A stretch of 64,000 nt of DNA from Desulfoluna sp. (lineage in GTDB: Bacteria; Desulfobacterota; Desulfobacteria; Desulfobacterales; Desulfolunaceae). The stretch lies in assembly GCF_030145185.1 (NCBI RefSeq), contig NZ_JAQYWB010000020.1, positions 1-64,000 of the forward strand. Reading direction: 5' to 3'. Numbering within the stretch: the stretch's first letter is position 1; each line of letters starts with the position of its first letter. The position numbers and the translations under genes were made by a program. Under the pieces are notes generated by a model. It had not been told where the DNA came from and searched no databases. It worked only from the letters and a program-made list of their open reading frames with translations. Below are positions 18,073-26,407 of the stretch, piece by piece.

Positions 18073-18085
18073 GTTCTCCAGTATT

Positions 18086-18564
18086 TCAGACCGTTACGTG
18101 CTTCGATGCGTTTGGGTTGAGTTAATAGGGGGGGGGCTTGTCCATGGGGGACCGCCAGGGTTTGGCGGTCGGGTTGATATGGTTCGGAACACCTGAATTT
18201 TTTTTACGGGGAGAGTGTATCAGAAAATCGGGGATTTGGCCTGTAGGTTAGGATGGGAAAGAGCCTGCGGTGCTGAGATTTCGCTTCATAATATCGCCGG
18301 AATGGCGATAAACTATCTATAGAACGATGTTTGACACCCTGACGCCATGTAGAGACTGTTTGGGGCGTTTATTTTCTCACTTTTGTTTCATTTGACTCGC
18401 TGTTGAAAAATCCAAACGACTGACGAAAAGAGGTATCAGGGGGGCTTGACACGTTCAAGACGTATGACGCACGTCGCGGGGAATGCCTTGAAAGTCAGGA
18501 GAATAGGATAGGTCCATCTTTCGATGGAGAAGGGGAAACACGATATGGCTGCGAAGGAGTGGAG
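18086..18564. other. Leader region upstream of the second chemoreceptor, no gene
   Basis: About 480 bases with a G run at 18129-18136 and AT-rich DNA. No convincing promoter pair was found; TTGACA at about 18446 lacks a matching -10 at 17 bases. Confidence 0.4.
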
Positions 18565-20289
18565 ATGCTAAAGAACGTATCAATCAAGGCTCGGATCTTT
18601 ATTATTGTCGGGATGGTCATGGTTCTTTTTGCGGGGATGCTGTTTGGATCGTTTGAGACGGGGCGGCTGGCAAGGGAAGCGGGCATTCGGGAAGCGAAAG
18701 CGGTGATGCTTTCGGGGCAGAAGGACAAGGTGAAAGTGGCGGCACACTCGGTGGCGTTTCTTCTTGGACAGGCGCTTGAGGGCAAGGAAGACCCCGATGA
18801 AGTCAGGGCCATCGTCGAGGGCCTTATCGAGCCGATTCGGTTTGAAAAGGACCGGTCAGGATACTATTTTGTGTATCACGATACGACCGTGGTGTGTGTG
18901 GCCTCCAACCTCTCCCTTGCCGGGAAGAGCTTGAAAGACGCCCGGGATGCAGATGGCGTCTATTTTGTTCGCGAACTTAAAAAAGCGGCCCATTCTGGCG
19001 GGGGGTTTGTCTCTTTTCGGTTCGATAAGCCCGGCAAAGGCATACAGCCCAAGCTGGGATATTCGGAGATGATCCCCGGAACCTCTTTCTGGGTCGGAAC
19101 CGGTGTCTATGTCGACAACATCAATGAAGAGACGGACCGCATCGAATCACTCATTTCCAAAGATGTCGACAAGGGGGCTATGATGGTGGCGGGCATCGCC
19201 GGCGCCTTTTTTCTGCTGGTGATTCTGCCTGGAACCCTGACCCTGGCCTTTGGGATTACGCACGCCTTGAAACAAGCCATCGAGGGACTTAAGGGGATCG
19301 CAGAAGGGGACGGGGATCTCACCACCCGCCTTGAGATCAGGAGCCAGGATGAGACCGGGGAGTTGGCCCACTGGATCAATGCGTTTATTGAAAATCTTCA
19401 GGGGATTGTTCGTGATGTGGCGGACAACGCTCAAGGGCTGGGCCGGGCCTCCGGCGAGCTCTCCTCCGTATCGAGTGACCTCTCCCAGAATGCAGAGGAA
19501 GCCGCTTCCAAATTGCAGGCCGTGGCCGATTCCGCAGACGAAATGAGTGGCAGCATGGTTTCGGTGGCCGCTGCCAGCGAGCAGGCCGCGAGTAATGTGG
19601 GGATGGTGGCCGCCGCCTCGGAAGAGATGAGCGTCACGGTTCAGGATATCGCCGCCAATTCGGAAAAAGCCAGCACGATGACCCAGAGCGCCATGGGCAA
19701 AGCACGGGTCGCGACGGAAAAAGTGGATCGTCTGGGCGGAGCCGCTCAGGAGATCAGCAAAGTCACGGAAGCGATTACCGATATCTCCGAGCAGACCAAT
19801 CTGCTGGCCTTAAACGCCACCATCGAGGCTGCCCGGGCCGGGGACGCCGGGAAAGGCTTTGCCGTCGTCGCCAATGAGATCAAGGCCCTGGCCGCACAAA
19901 CGGCCGAGGCCACCCAGGAGATCAAGCGGCAGGTGGAAGGCATTCAGGGGGCGACCCAGGAGACTGTGTCCGAGATCCGCACCATTTCTGATGTGATTGT
20001 GGAGGTGAACGATATCGTGGCCACTATTGCGGCCGCAGTGGAGGAGCAGGCGGTCACCACCCGGGAGATTGCCGGGAACGTGGCCCAGGCAGCCCAGGGC
20101 ATTGAGGAGGTGAACCGCAATGTAGCCGAAAGCTCGACGGTCTCTGAGCACATCGCCACGGAGATTCGCGGGGTGAACGCTACCAGTGGCGAAGTGGCCG
20201 CCAGCAGTGCAGTGCTCCGTAACAGCGCTGCGGATTTGATTCGCCTTTCAGATTCTCTGACGACGATGGTGGCACGGTTTAAGGTGTGA
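18565..20289 (+). CDS. Methyl-accepting chemotaxis protein with sCache_2-type sensor
   Basis: A 574-residue receptor. A first membrane helix (about residues 9-27) leads to a periplasmic single-Cache-type domain with [18 protein letters not shown] and [20 protein letters not shown], the pattern of sCache_2 sensors that bind small carboxylates and similar ligands. A second helix (about 207-230), a HAMP segment and the signalling domain follow, with the tip [20 protein letters not shown]. The tip is nearly identical to that of the receptor at 12242, so both probably join the same array. The ATG at 18565 follows AAGGAG at 5-6 bases. A heptamer array and a strong terminator follow. Confidence 0.93.
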   Translation: MLKNVSIKARIFIIVGMVMVLFAGMLFGSFETGRLAREAGIREAKAVMLSGQKDKVKVAAHSVAFLLGQALEGKEDPDEVRAIVEGLIEPIRFEKDRSGYYFVYHDTTVVCVASNLSLAGKSLKDARDADGVYFVRELKKAAHSGGGFVSFRFDKPGKGIQPKLGYSEMIPGTSFWVGTGVYVDNINEETDRIESLISKDVDKGAMMVAGIAGAFFLLVILPGTLTLAFGITHALKQAIEGLKGIAEGDGDLTTRLEIRSQDETGELAHWINAFIENLQGIVRDVADNAQGLGRASGELSSVSSDLSQNAEEAASKLQAVADSADEMSGSMVSVAAASEQAASNVGMVAAASEEMSVTVQDIAANSEKASTMTQSAMGKARVATEKVDRLGGAAQEISKVTEAITDISEQTNLLALNATIEAARAGDAGKGFAVVANEIKALAAQTAEATQEIKRQVEGIQGATQETVSEIRTISDVIVEVNDIVATIAAAVEEQAVTTREIAGNVAQAAQGIEEVNRNVAESSTVSEHIATEIRGVNATSGEVAASSAVLRNSAADLIRLSDSLTTMVARFKV

Positions 20290-20298
20290 AAAAAGAGG

Positions 20299-20340
20299 GC
20301 GAAAGGCGAAAGGTAGAAGGTAAAAGGTAAAAGGTAAAAA
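20299..20340 (+). repeat. Heptamer tandem array 1 (GTAAAAG-like), about six units
   Basis: Units run GCGAAAG, GCGAAAG, GTAGAAG, GTAAAAG, GTAAAAG, GTAAAAA. It starts 10 bases past the chemoreceptor stop codon and ends before its terminator, so it is transcribed in the 3' untranslated region. Confidence 0.8.
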
Positions 20341-20361
20341 CACCTCGGACGTTGGTAGCCG

Positions 20362-20408
20362 ATGCGCTTTGTCCCCCTTGTTTTTCTGGGCAAAGCGCAT
20401 TTTCTTTT
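20362..20408 (+). terminator. Rho-independent terminator of the second chemoreceptor
   Basis: Arms ATGCGCTTTGTCCC (20362-20375) and GGGCAAAGCGCAT (20388-20400) pair with one bulged T. A T-rich run TTTTCTTTTG follows. Confidence 0.8.
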
Positions 20409-20764
20409 GTTTCAACAGGGTGTCCTTTCTTCTTTTGACTTCATGGGTTCAACCTGAACGGCTGTCTAATCCGGTAACTTAATACTCGGATAGCCGGGTG
20501 AAAGAGATGTCAAACTTTTCTCCTTGCCAAAAGGGGAACTTCTTGATTATAGAATTTGATTCAAGCCTTTTGCACCTGCCTGTGGGCAAATATCCATTTT
20601 ACATGACGGCTTTTTTCGGTACCCGTTTACTTGGTGAAGGGTGGTGCAGCGGCTTTACCACCCTTGCCGCCGAGTTATTTCGGTTAAAGTCACCGGATGA
20701 GTTGGATTCTGCTCACCTGCAGCTCATGCTATTGCGATGAACTGTGCGTTACCTTACACTTCAC
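20409..20764. other. Intergenic region upstream of recQ, no gene called
   Basis: An 80-codon plus-strand frame at 20498-20740 has no ribosome binding site and no recognisable domain, so it is left out. Nothing else is recognised before repeat A copy 5 at 20765. Confidence 0.4.
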
Positions 20765-20855
20765 GCGAATGCGGACGCATTTCAGCCCGGAGTGACGACT
20801 TCCGATGCGCATTCGCAAACCTGCTTTCGAGGTGGTACACCTCGCCGCCGGAGGC
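20765..20855 (-). repeat. Dispersed repeat A, copy 5 (long form)
   Basis: Inverted copy of the long form at 5653-5743, about 91 bases, with hairpin CGAGGTGTACCACCTCG and the GCGAATGCGCAT and GCATTTCAG-like tail. It lies immediately upstream of the recQ ribosome binding site, and the recQ open frame runs through it without a stop. Confidence 0.8.
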
Positions 20856-20903
20856 AGGCTTTTGCTTATAAGGCAGCTTTTAAACATCAGATTAAGGACA
20901 ACC

Positions 20904-22820
20904 ATGGACAAATCAGAGTTGTTGAATCGATTTGGATTCTCAGGTTTTCGGCAGGGACAGGAACGGGTGGTGGATCGTATTCTGGGTGGGGAGTCGGCCC
21001 TGGCGGTGTTTCCCACGGGGGCGGGCAAGTCCCTTTGTTATCAGCTGCCGGCCCTGGGCTTGAACGGTTTGACCCTGGTGATTTCACCGCTCATCGCGTT
21101 GATGAAGGACCAGGAGGACTTTCTGAAAGGAAAGGGGATTCCGGCAGCCCGCCTGGACTCCACACTGACAAAAGAGGAGTCCCGAAGGATTATCGGGGAG
21201 GCCATCTCCGGAACCCTTAAGATTCTCATGGTATCGGTTGAGCGGCTGCGAAATGAGATCTTTCGCGAGCAGCTGAAGCGCATGACCCTTTCCCTGCTTG
21301 TGGTGGATGAGGCCCACTGCATCTCCGAGTGGGGCCATAATTTTCGCCCCGATTATCTTAAAATTCCCGAGTACAAAGCGTACTACAAGATTCCTCAGGT
21401 GCTTTTGCTTACCGCCACGGCCACGCCCCAGGTGGCCCAGGATATCTGCGGAAAGTTTGGGATGGGGGAGGAGAGCTGTGTGCGCACGGGTTTTTATCGG
21501 CCCAATTTGCATCTCCAGGTGATGCCGGCGGCCAGCTTCGGGGAGAAAAGAGGCAAGCTTCTTGAGGCGATGTGTCAGGAGCCCTCAGGGCCTTCCATTA
21601 TCTACACGACGCTTCAGAAGGGGGCGGAGGCGGCCGCAACCTTTCTATCGGAGAACGGATTTCCCTGTGAGGCTTACCATGCCGGGCTCGATCCCGAGAC
21701 CCGGGCGTCCATTCAGGACCGCTTTATGGCCGGGACGCTGCCGTCCGTGGCGGCCACCATCGCCTTTGGTATGGGCATCGACAAGAGCAACATTCGTAAG
21801 GTGATTCACTTTGACCCGCCAAAATCCATTGAAGGCTACAGCCAGGAGATCGGGCGTGCCGGGCGCGATGGTGCTGAGTCGGCCTGTACCTTAATCGGCT
21901 CCCGGGAGGGTCTCCATACCCTGGAAAATTTCGTTTACGGGGACACCCCGTCCCGAGAGAGCATCCACGCCCTCTTGTCCGAGATCGCATCCCATCCAGA
22001 GAGGCACTGGGAGGTCCGGCAGTTTGAGCTTTCCAAGCACCTGGATATGCGGCCTCTGCCCTTGAAAACTCTGCTTGTGTATCTCGAGCTCTTCGGGGTG
22101 ATCAAGCCCCTGCGGGTTTTCTTTGAAAATTACGCCTTTAAGTACGAACGCCCCAAAGAGGCTATTGTCGGGGCTTTCCAGGGTGAGAGGCGGGCCTTCG
22201 TTGAAGCCATTGTCCTTGGCAGTGCCGATAAAAAAGTGTGGAGCTACCCCGATATGCAGGCCATTGGGGAGAAGACCGGTTCTCCCCGGGAGCGGATCCT
22301 GACCGCCCTCTCCTGGTTTGAAGAGCAGGGGATGATCACCCTGAAACAGGGCCGTGCCGTGGATGTCTTCGAGATTCTCCAGCAAGAGATCGATGTCCCT
22401 GCGTTAACCGAACACCTTTACGATCTTTTCAGTCGAAAAGAGGTCACCGAAGTGGCTCGGATTCATCAAATTATAGATCTGGCCGATCAGAACACCTGTC
22501 TGCCGCAGGCCCTCTCTACTTATTTTGGAGAGCCCCTCTCCGCCCCGTGCGGGTTCTGTTCGGTCTGCAAAGGGGTGTATCGTCCCCTTCCTCCGGCTCC
22601 TTCTGTGCAGGACCTCTCCTCGCTGCGTCTCATGGATCTCGCCGGCCCCTTTGTCTCCAAACTTACCGATAAAAATCCGCGTCTTATCGCCAAATTTCTC
22701 TGCGGTATCCCCTCACCCTCCCTGGCCCGCACCCGAAAAGAGAAAGGCTTCGCCGCCCTTGAGACCGAGCCCTTCCACGATGTGGTGGCCTGGTGCGAAC
22801 GGGAACTGGGTAAGGGATAA
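20904..22820 (+). CDS. recQ: RecQ-family ATP-dependent DNA helicase, RecQ4-like layout
   Basis: A 638-residue 3'-5' DNA helicase. Walker A FPTGAGKSLCYQ is near residues 33-44, motif II VVDEAHCISEWGH near 132-144, motif III TATATP, and motif VI GYSQEIGRAGRDG. In ordinary RecQ the zinc-binding Cys cluster directly follows the helicase core. Here about 180 residues intervene (including LKTLLVYLELFGVIKP) before the late Cys set in CLPQAL and CGFCSVC. That order resembles RecQ4 relatives, where no classical RQC or HRDC domain follows. The ATG at 20904 follows AAGGA; the frame upstream is repeat A and is not protein. Likely role is DNA repair. Confidence 0.88.
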   Translation: MDKSELLNRFGFSGFRQGQERVVDRILGGESALAVFPTGAGKSLCYQLPALGLNGLTLVISPLIALMKDQEDFLKGKGIPAARLDSTLTKEESRRIIGEAISGTLKILMVSVERLRNEIFREQLKRMTLSLLVVDEAHCISEWGHNFRPDYLKIPEYKAYYKIPQVLLLTATATPQVAQDICGKFGMGEESCVRTGFYRPNLHLQVMPAASFGEKRGKLLEAMCQEPSGPSIIYTTLQKGAEAAATFLSENGFPCEAYHAGLDPETRASIQDRFMAGTLPSVAATIAFGMGIDKSNIRKVIHFDPPKSIEGYSQEIGRAGRDGAESACTLIGSREGLHTLENFVYGDTPSRESIHALLSEIASHPERHWEVRQFELSKHLDMRPLPLKTLLVYLELFGVIKPLRVFFENYAFKYERPKEAIVGAFQGERRAFVEAIVLGSADKKVWSYPDMQAIGEKTGSPRERILTALSWFEEQGMITLKQGRAVDVFEILQQEIDVPALTEHLYDLFSRKEVTEVARIHQIIDLADQNTCLPQALSTYFGEPLSAPCGFCSVCKGVYRPLPPAPSVQDLSSLRLMDLAGPFVSKLTDKNPRLIAKFLCGIPSPSLARTRKEKGFAALETEPFHDVVAWCERELGKG

Positions 22821-22865
22821 GGGCATGAAAGAATAGCCTTCGGTGGGCAGAGGGGCTGCATCGTC

Positions 22866-22903
22866 TTGACGTAGACATATGGCTATCGTAGAATAGCCAT
22901 ATG
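22866..22903 (+). promoter_or_regulatory. Antitoxin promoter overlapped by an 11-bp inverted repeat
   Basis: TTGACG (22866-22871), 17-base spacer and TAGAAT (22889-22894) form a promoter. CATATGGCTAT (22876-22886) and its exact complement (22893-22903) flank six bases and cover spacer and -10. This is the expected layout for autorepression by the Xre-type antitoxin made just downstream. Confidence 0.65.
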
Positions 22904-22939
22904 ATTTATGGATAGAAACAGGTCTTTTTTGGAGGGCTT

Positions 22940-23368
22940 ATGTTTGCAGAGGAACGACATGTCTACGGGTGCCATACCCTGGGGATCGAGACGGACGATC
23001 TGGATGCGGTCATTGCCGCCCTTAAGGCGGGATTTCCTTACAGTGCGTTTGAGGCGTTGTGGCAGTCCGTGGGCATTCCACAGAAAAAGCTCGCGGAGGT
23101 GGCCAACATCAATCAGCGGACTCTGACCCGCCGCAAGCGGGAGACGCGATTTCATGCCGACGAGTCGGAGCGGCTTCTTCGGATCGGCCGGGTCGTGGAG
23201 CGAGCCATTGAGCTCATGGAAGGGGACTCGGAGGCGGCAGCCGCCTGGTTGATGAAGCCCAGCCGGGTCCTGGGAGGGACATCACCTCTGGATTATGCGG
23301 ATACGGAACCCGGCGCACGAGAGGTGATGACTCTGATCGGGCGTCTTGAGCACGGGGTGTTCAGTTGA
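22940..23368 (+). CDS. Xre/MbcA/ParS-type antitoxin of a RES-Xre pair
   Basis: A 142-residue antitoxin. The N-terminal half holds an Xre-like helix-turn-helix (VGIPQKKLAEVANINQRTLTRRK). The C-terminal half is the MbcA/ParS toxin-binding domain (FHADESERLLRIGRVVERAIELM, then AAAWLMKPSRVLGGTSPLDY). In this family the antitoxin blocks the RES toxin and represses its own promoter. The stop codon overlaps the toxin TTG start (TTGA at 23365-23368). Ribosome binding site GGAGGG precedes the ATG. A 154-residue homologue lies at 23995, and the leader TGGAGGGCTTATG is shared by both copies. Confidence 0.93.
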   Translation: MFAEERHVYGCHTLGIETDDLDAVIAALKAGFPYSAFEALWQSVGIPQKKLAEVANINQRTLTRRKRETRFHADESERLLRIGRVVERAIELMEGDSEAAAAWLMKPSRVLGGTSPLDYADTEPGAREVMTLIGRLEHGVFS

Positions 23369-23865
23369 GACCCCTTTACCGTATCACCACCCGTCGATTT
23401 GGGGCTCATGCCGAAGACGCCTTTAGCGGGGACGGCGCCAGGCTCTATCCCGGTCGGTGGAACAGTGGGGGGACTGCCGTTGTCTACACCGCTGAAACGC
23501 TTTCTCTTGCTATGCTGGAAATGCTGGTTCATATCGATGAGGCGATGCTCTCACGACGCTATGTCTACTTTATCCTTGAGGTCCCGGAGGCCTTTGTTAC
23601 CCCTCTCTCTCGGTCAATCCTTCCAGAAAACTGGGCAAGCTACCCGGCCCCCTCTTCTACGCGACTGCTTGGGGACGCCTGGGTGGCCTGGGGAGAGACC
23701 CTGGCTTTAAAAGTCCCCAGCACCCTGAATCCTGTTGAACACACCTTTCTCATTAACCCATCCCATCCCTGGTTTTCCCAATGTGCTATTTCTGGCCCGT
23801 TCAGCTTCTTTTTTGATTCCCGATTGAAAAAAAGTTTGGCCCCGGCAGGGGCACCGGAGGCGTAA
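23365..23865 (+). CDS. RES-domain toxin of a type II toxin-antitoxin pair
   Basis: A 166-residue RES protein. Conserved features are the N-terminal YRIT, the Arg in GARLYPGRWNSGGTAVVYTA, the Glu in SLAMLEMLVH and the late NPSHPWF with a closing FDSRL. RES toxins consume NAD+ in characterised homologues. Translation starts at a TTG overlapping the antitoxin stop. RES proteins usually end shortly after the FDPRL-like motif; here the last 12 residues (KKSLAPAGAPEA) are encoded by dispersed repeat B copy 5, so an inserted or expanded repeat has replaced the native stop. The core looks intact. Confidence 0.9.
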   Translation: MRPLYRITTRRFGAHAEDAFSGDGARLYPGRWNSGGTAVVYTAETLSLAMLEMLVHIDEAMLSRRYVYFILEVPEAFVTPLSRSILPENWASYPAPSSTRLLGDAWVAWGETLALKVPSTLNPVEHTFLINPSHPWFSQCAISGPFSFFFDSRLKKSLAPAGAPEA

Positions 23866-23878
23866 GCTAAATAGTTAC
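23829..23878 (-). repeat. Dispersed repeat B, copy 5, overlapping the toxin 3' end
   Basis: AAAGTTTGGCCCCGGCAGGG, then GCACCGGAGGC and the end AAGCTAAATAGTTAC. Bases 23829-23865 are coding. Confidence 0.8.
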
Positions 23879-23895
23879 ATTCTCGATTGAAATGA

Positions 23896-23977
23896 TTCAG
23901 GTCTCCTGGCTTTTACAAGGCCTCCCCCTCCCTTCGCCTTGACCCGGTCTCAAGGCACTTGTAGAATGAATCATACC
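23896..23977 (-). other. B12-box-like structured element, possible degenerate cobalamin riboswitch
   Basis: On the minus strand the segment reads, in order: ATGATTCA, ACAAGTGCC, hairpin CCTTGA-N6-TCAAGG, GAAGGGAGGGGGAGG, GGCCTTGT, AGCCAGGAGACCTG, TGAATCAT. The outer arms ATGATTCA/TGAATCAT pair, as do ACAAGTGCC/GGCCTTGT with one bulge. AGCCAGGAGACCTG matches the conserved B12 box. The GGTG/CCCGC(C)ACTG core of a full cobalamin riboswitch is absent. No cobalamin or transport gene lies downstream on that strand, so it is probably a remnant, or a look-alike in the antitoxin leader. Confidence 0.4.
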
Positions 23978-23994
23978 TAAAATTTGGAGGGCTT

Positions 23995-24459
23995 ATGCTT
24001 ACAGATGAACGGCCGAGGTATGGGTGCCATCTCCTTGGGGTGGACGCTGTGGACCTGGATGCGGTAATCACCGCGCTGGAGGCGGGGTTGCCCTATCGCG
24101 CGTTTGAGTCTTTGTGGAACGCCGTGGGTATTTCTCAAAAAAAACTCGCGGAGGCAGTACGGATCAATCCGCGGATCCTGGCACGTCGCAAGCAGGAGGA
24201 ACGGTTCCATGCCGATGAATCCGAACGCCTTTTTCGGATCGCCATGGTGGTGGAGCGCGCCATCGAGTTGATGCAGGGGAACGCCGGGACAGCGGCGGCC
24301 TGGTTGATGAAGCCCGCCCACGCCCTGAAAGGAAAGAGACCCTTGGATTATGTGGACACGGAGCTTGGGGCACAGGCGGTGATGCGCCTGATGGAACGGT
24401 TCGAGCACGGGGCGTTCGGTGGTGAGCCCGTTGACGCATGGGTGCATCGTGATCCGTGA
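23995..24459 (+). CDS. Orphan Xre/MbcA/ParS-type antitoxin, paralogue of the preceding one
   Basis: A 154-residue copy of the antitoxin at 22940, alike along the whole length (GISQKKLAEAVRINPRILARRK and FHADESERLFRIAMVVERAI). It shares the leader TTGGAGGGCTTATG. At the end the two diverge: copy 1 stops after EHGVFS, whereas this one reads on as EHGAFGGEPVDAWVHRDP. No RES gene follows; instead a 168-base heptamer array begins within the same line of sequence, abutting the stop codon. It is therefore an antitoxin that has lost its toxin. It could still neutralise the neighbouring RES toxin or bind its promoter. Confidence 0.88.
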   Translation: MLTDERPRYGCHLLGVDAVDLDAVITALEAGLPYRAFESLWNAVGISQKKLAEAVRINPRILARRKQEERFHADESERLFRIAMVVERAIELMQGNAGTAAAWLMKPAHALKGKRPLDYVDTELGAQAVMRLMERFEHGAFGGEPVDAWVHRDP

Positions 24460-24623
24460 ATAGTGAATAGTGAATAGTGAATAGTGAATAGTGAATAGTG
24501 AATAGTGAATAGTGAATAGTGAATAGTGAATAGTGAATAGTGAATGGTGAATGGTGAATGGTGAATGGTGAGTGGTGAGTGGTGAGTGGTGAGTGGTGAA
24601 TGGTGAGTGGTGAATGGTGAGTG
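24456..24623 (+). repeat. Heptamer tandem array 2 (GTGAATA and variants), 24 units
   Basis: Twelve exact GTGAATA units (24456-24539) are followed by four GTGAATG, four GTGAGTG, then GTGAATG, GTGAGTG, GTGAATG, GTGAGTG. The first unit contains the antitoxin stop codon. Unit variants are ordered in blocks, as expected from stepwise expansion. Confidence 0.95.
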
Positions 24624-24845
24624 GCACTCACTTGATCGTTTCGGCCAGCTGGATGATATCCCGTCATAATGAAAAAAATGACGACAGAACAAGAACGCCA
24701 ACCCGAGATAAGCCTTGGATTTGGGCGCGCCGTTCTCCGTCGCGGCTTTTTTTCCTCTCGACATTCCCCACACCGCTTTGAAGCGCGGTGTCCTCGGATT
24801 TACATGGCTTTTTCCCTTGACAGAGCGACGCATGGCAGCCATTTT

Positions 24846-24964
24846 TTTAGCCTTTAGCCTTTAGCCTTTAGCCTTTAGCCTTTAGCCTTTAGCCTTTAGC
24901 CTTTAGCCTTTAGCCTTTAGCCTTTAGCCTTTAGCCTTTAGCCTTTAGCCTTTAGCCTTTAGCC
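24846..24964 (-). repeat. Heptamer tandem array 3 (TTTAGCC), 17 units
   Basis: Seventeen exact TTTAGCC units. The array includes the TAA stop codon (24959-24961) of the GltD-like gene on the minus strand, so its transcript would carry GGCTAAA repeats directly after the stop. Confidence 0.95.
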
Positions 24965-26191
24965 TTCCATATCCTTTTCCATGGCAGCCACCGCCCGTTT
25001 GGAGAAGGCCACAGCCTCTACCACGGTTCTGGCACCGGTGACGACATCGCCGGAGGCAAAGACACCCTCAAGGGTGGTTCGGCCGCAGTCGTCGGTGATG
25101 ACGAGGCCCCCTTTTTCCACCTTAATGCCGGTGGCGGTGGCCACGATATTGGCCTGGGGGGTCTGGCTTGCCGCGATCATGACGGCATCGGCGGGGAAGA
25201 GGGTGCGGGTGGACGGGTCCGGGGTATAGGTGACGTTTCCTTCGGCGTCCTCGCTTCTGACCGTGGTCTCGACCGTGAGGCCGTCGTCGGTGATGGCGAC
25301 GGGATTGGTCTGAAAGGCGAACTCCACCCCTTCCACTTTGGCGTAGTCGTATTCAAAGGGGGTGGCGGGCATTTCGGCTTCGCCGCGGCGATAGATGACG
25401 GTCACCTCTTCGGCCCCGTTTCGCAGGGCAGTTCGGGCCACGTCCATGGCGACGTTTCCGGCCCCGATGATGGCGACCCGTCGGCCCAGACGATAAACAT
25501 CCGGGTTTTTAAGGTAGTTGATGGCGTAGTGTACGTGGCCGAGGCTTTCTCCCTGGATGCGCAAGGGGCGGGGCTTCCAGACGCCGGTACCGATGAAGAT
25601 GCTTTGGTAGCCGTCGCGTTTCAGGTCGTCAATGGTGAGGACCGGGCCAATGAGGGTGTTGGGACGCACCTTGACGGAGAGGTTGGCCAGGAGCTCGTCC
25701 AGGCTGTCTAACACCTTTTTGGGCAGGCGATACTCGGGAATGCCGTAGCGCAGGATGCCGCCCGTGCGCTCGGCGGATTCGAAGATGGTGACCCGGTAGC
25801 CTTTTAAAGCCATGATAATGGCCACGGTGAGACCGGCCGGGCCAGACCCGATGACCGCTACCCGTTCTTCTTTCGTCTCCCGGGGCTTCATGTCGTGGCG
25901 GGTGAGATAATAGGAGGAGATGTACTGTTCGATGCTGCTGATGGCCACGGGCTTTTTTTTGGCTCCGAGGACACAGTGGCCTTCGCAGAATTTTTCATGG
26001 GGGCAGATCAGGGAACAGACCACGGAGAGGGGGTTGTTCTCGAACAGAAGACGCCCGGCTTCCATCATCTCTCCTTTTTGAAAGAGCGCGATCATGTCGC
26101 GGATGGGGGTGGAGACGGGGCATCCGGTGGTACAGCGGGGCTTTTTACACAAGAGGCATTGCTTGGCTTCTTCAATGACATGGGTTCCCAC
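24959..26191 (-). CDS. GltD-like Fe-S flavoprotein (NADPH-dependent glutamate synthase small-subunit family)
   Basis: A 410-residue oxidoreductase. The N-terminal double Fe-S domain shows CLLCKKPRCTTGCP and CSLICPHEKFCEGHC. A first dinucleotide fold follows with IGSGPAGLT, then a second with IGAGNVAMDVARTALRNGAEEV, and the C-terminal FAD motif GVFASGDVVTGARTVVEA. The family passes electrons between NAD(P)H and Fe-S clusters (GltB, NfnA or sulfide dehydrogenase partners). No partner gene is adjacent. The start is a GTG at 26191 because AAGGAG sits 6 bases upstream; the open frame continues about 100 codons further but that stretch is repeat-bearing intergenic DNA. The stop codon lies in a heptamer array. 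Confidence 0.88.
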   Translation of the reverse strand: MGTHVIEEAKQCLLCKKPRCTTGCPVSTPIRDMIALFQKGEMMEAGRLLFENNPLSVVCSLICPHEKFCEGHCVLGAKKKPVAISSIEQYISSYYLTRHDMKPRETKEERVAVIGSGPAGLTVAIIMALKGYRVTIFESAERTGGILRYGIPEYRLPKKVLDSLDELLANLSVKVRPNTLIGPVLTIDDLKRDGYQSIFIGTGVWKPRPLRIQGESLGHVHYAINYLKNPDVYRLGRRVAIIGAGNVAMDVARTALRNGAEEVTVIYRRGEAEMPATPFEYDYAKVEGVEFAFQTNPVAITDDGLTVETTVRSEDAEGNVTYTPDPSTRTLFPADAVMIAASQTPQANIVATATGIKVEKGGLVITDDCGRTTLEGVFASGDVVTGARTVVEAVAFSKRAVAAMEKDMEG

Positions 26192-26407
26192 GGCAGACTC
26201 CTTAACGGTTGGGGTGGTGCCTTCAGGAAGGATATTTCGTGGCGTTGCGCGGGCGGTGAAAGCGGCTTTCCATGGATGAAATAGTGAAACCCTTGGGCGT
26301 CTCTGGAATAAATGATTCTGATTATCAGGGGCGCTACTATGACACACCTTTCTGGAAATGGGAAGGGAGGGAGGCTGGAAAATAACCACAGCGGAAAACC
26401 AAAAAAC

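Noticed and set aside
20498-20740. 80-codon plus-strand frame before recQ
   Set aside because: No start signal and no family resemblance.
24456-24964. Tandem arrays as a CRISPR
   Set aside because: Units are 7 bp with no spacers and no cas genes nearby.
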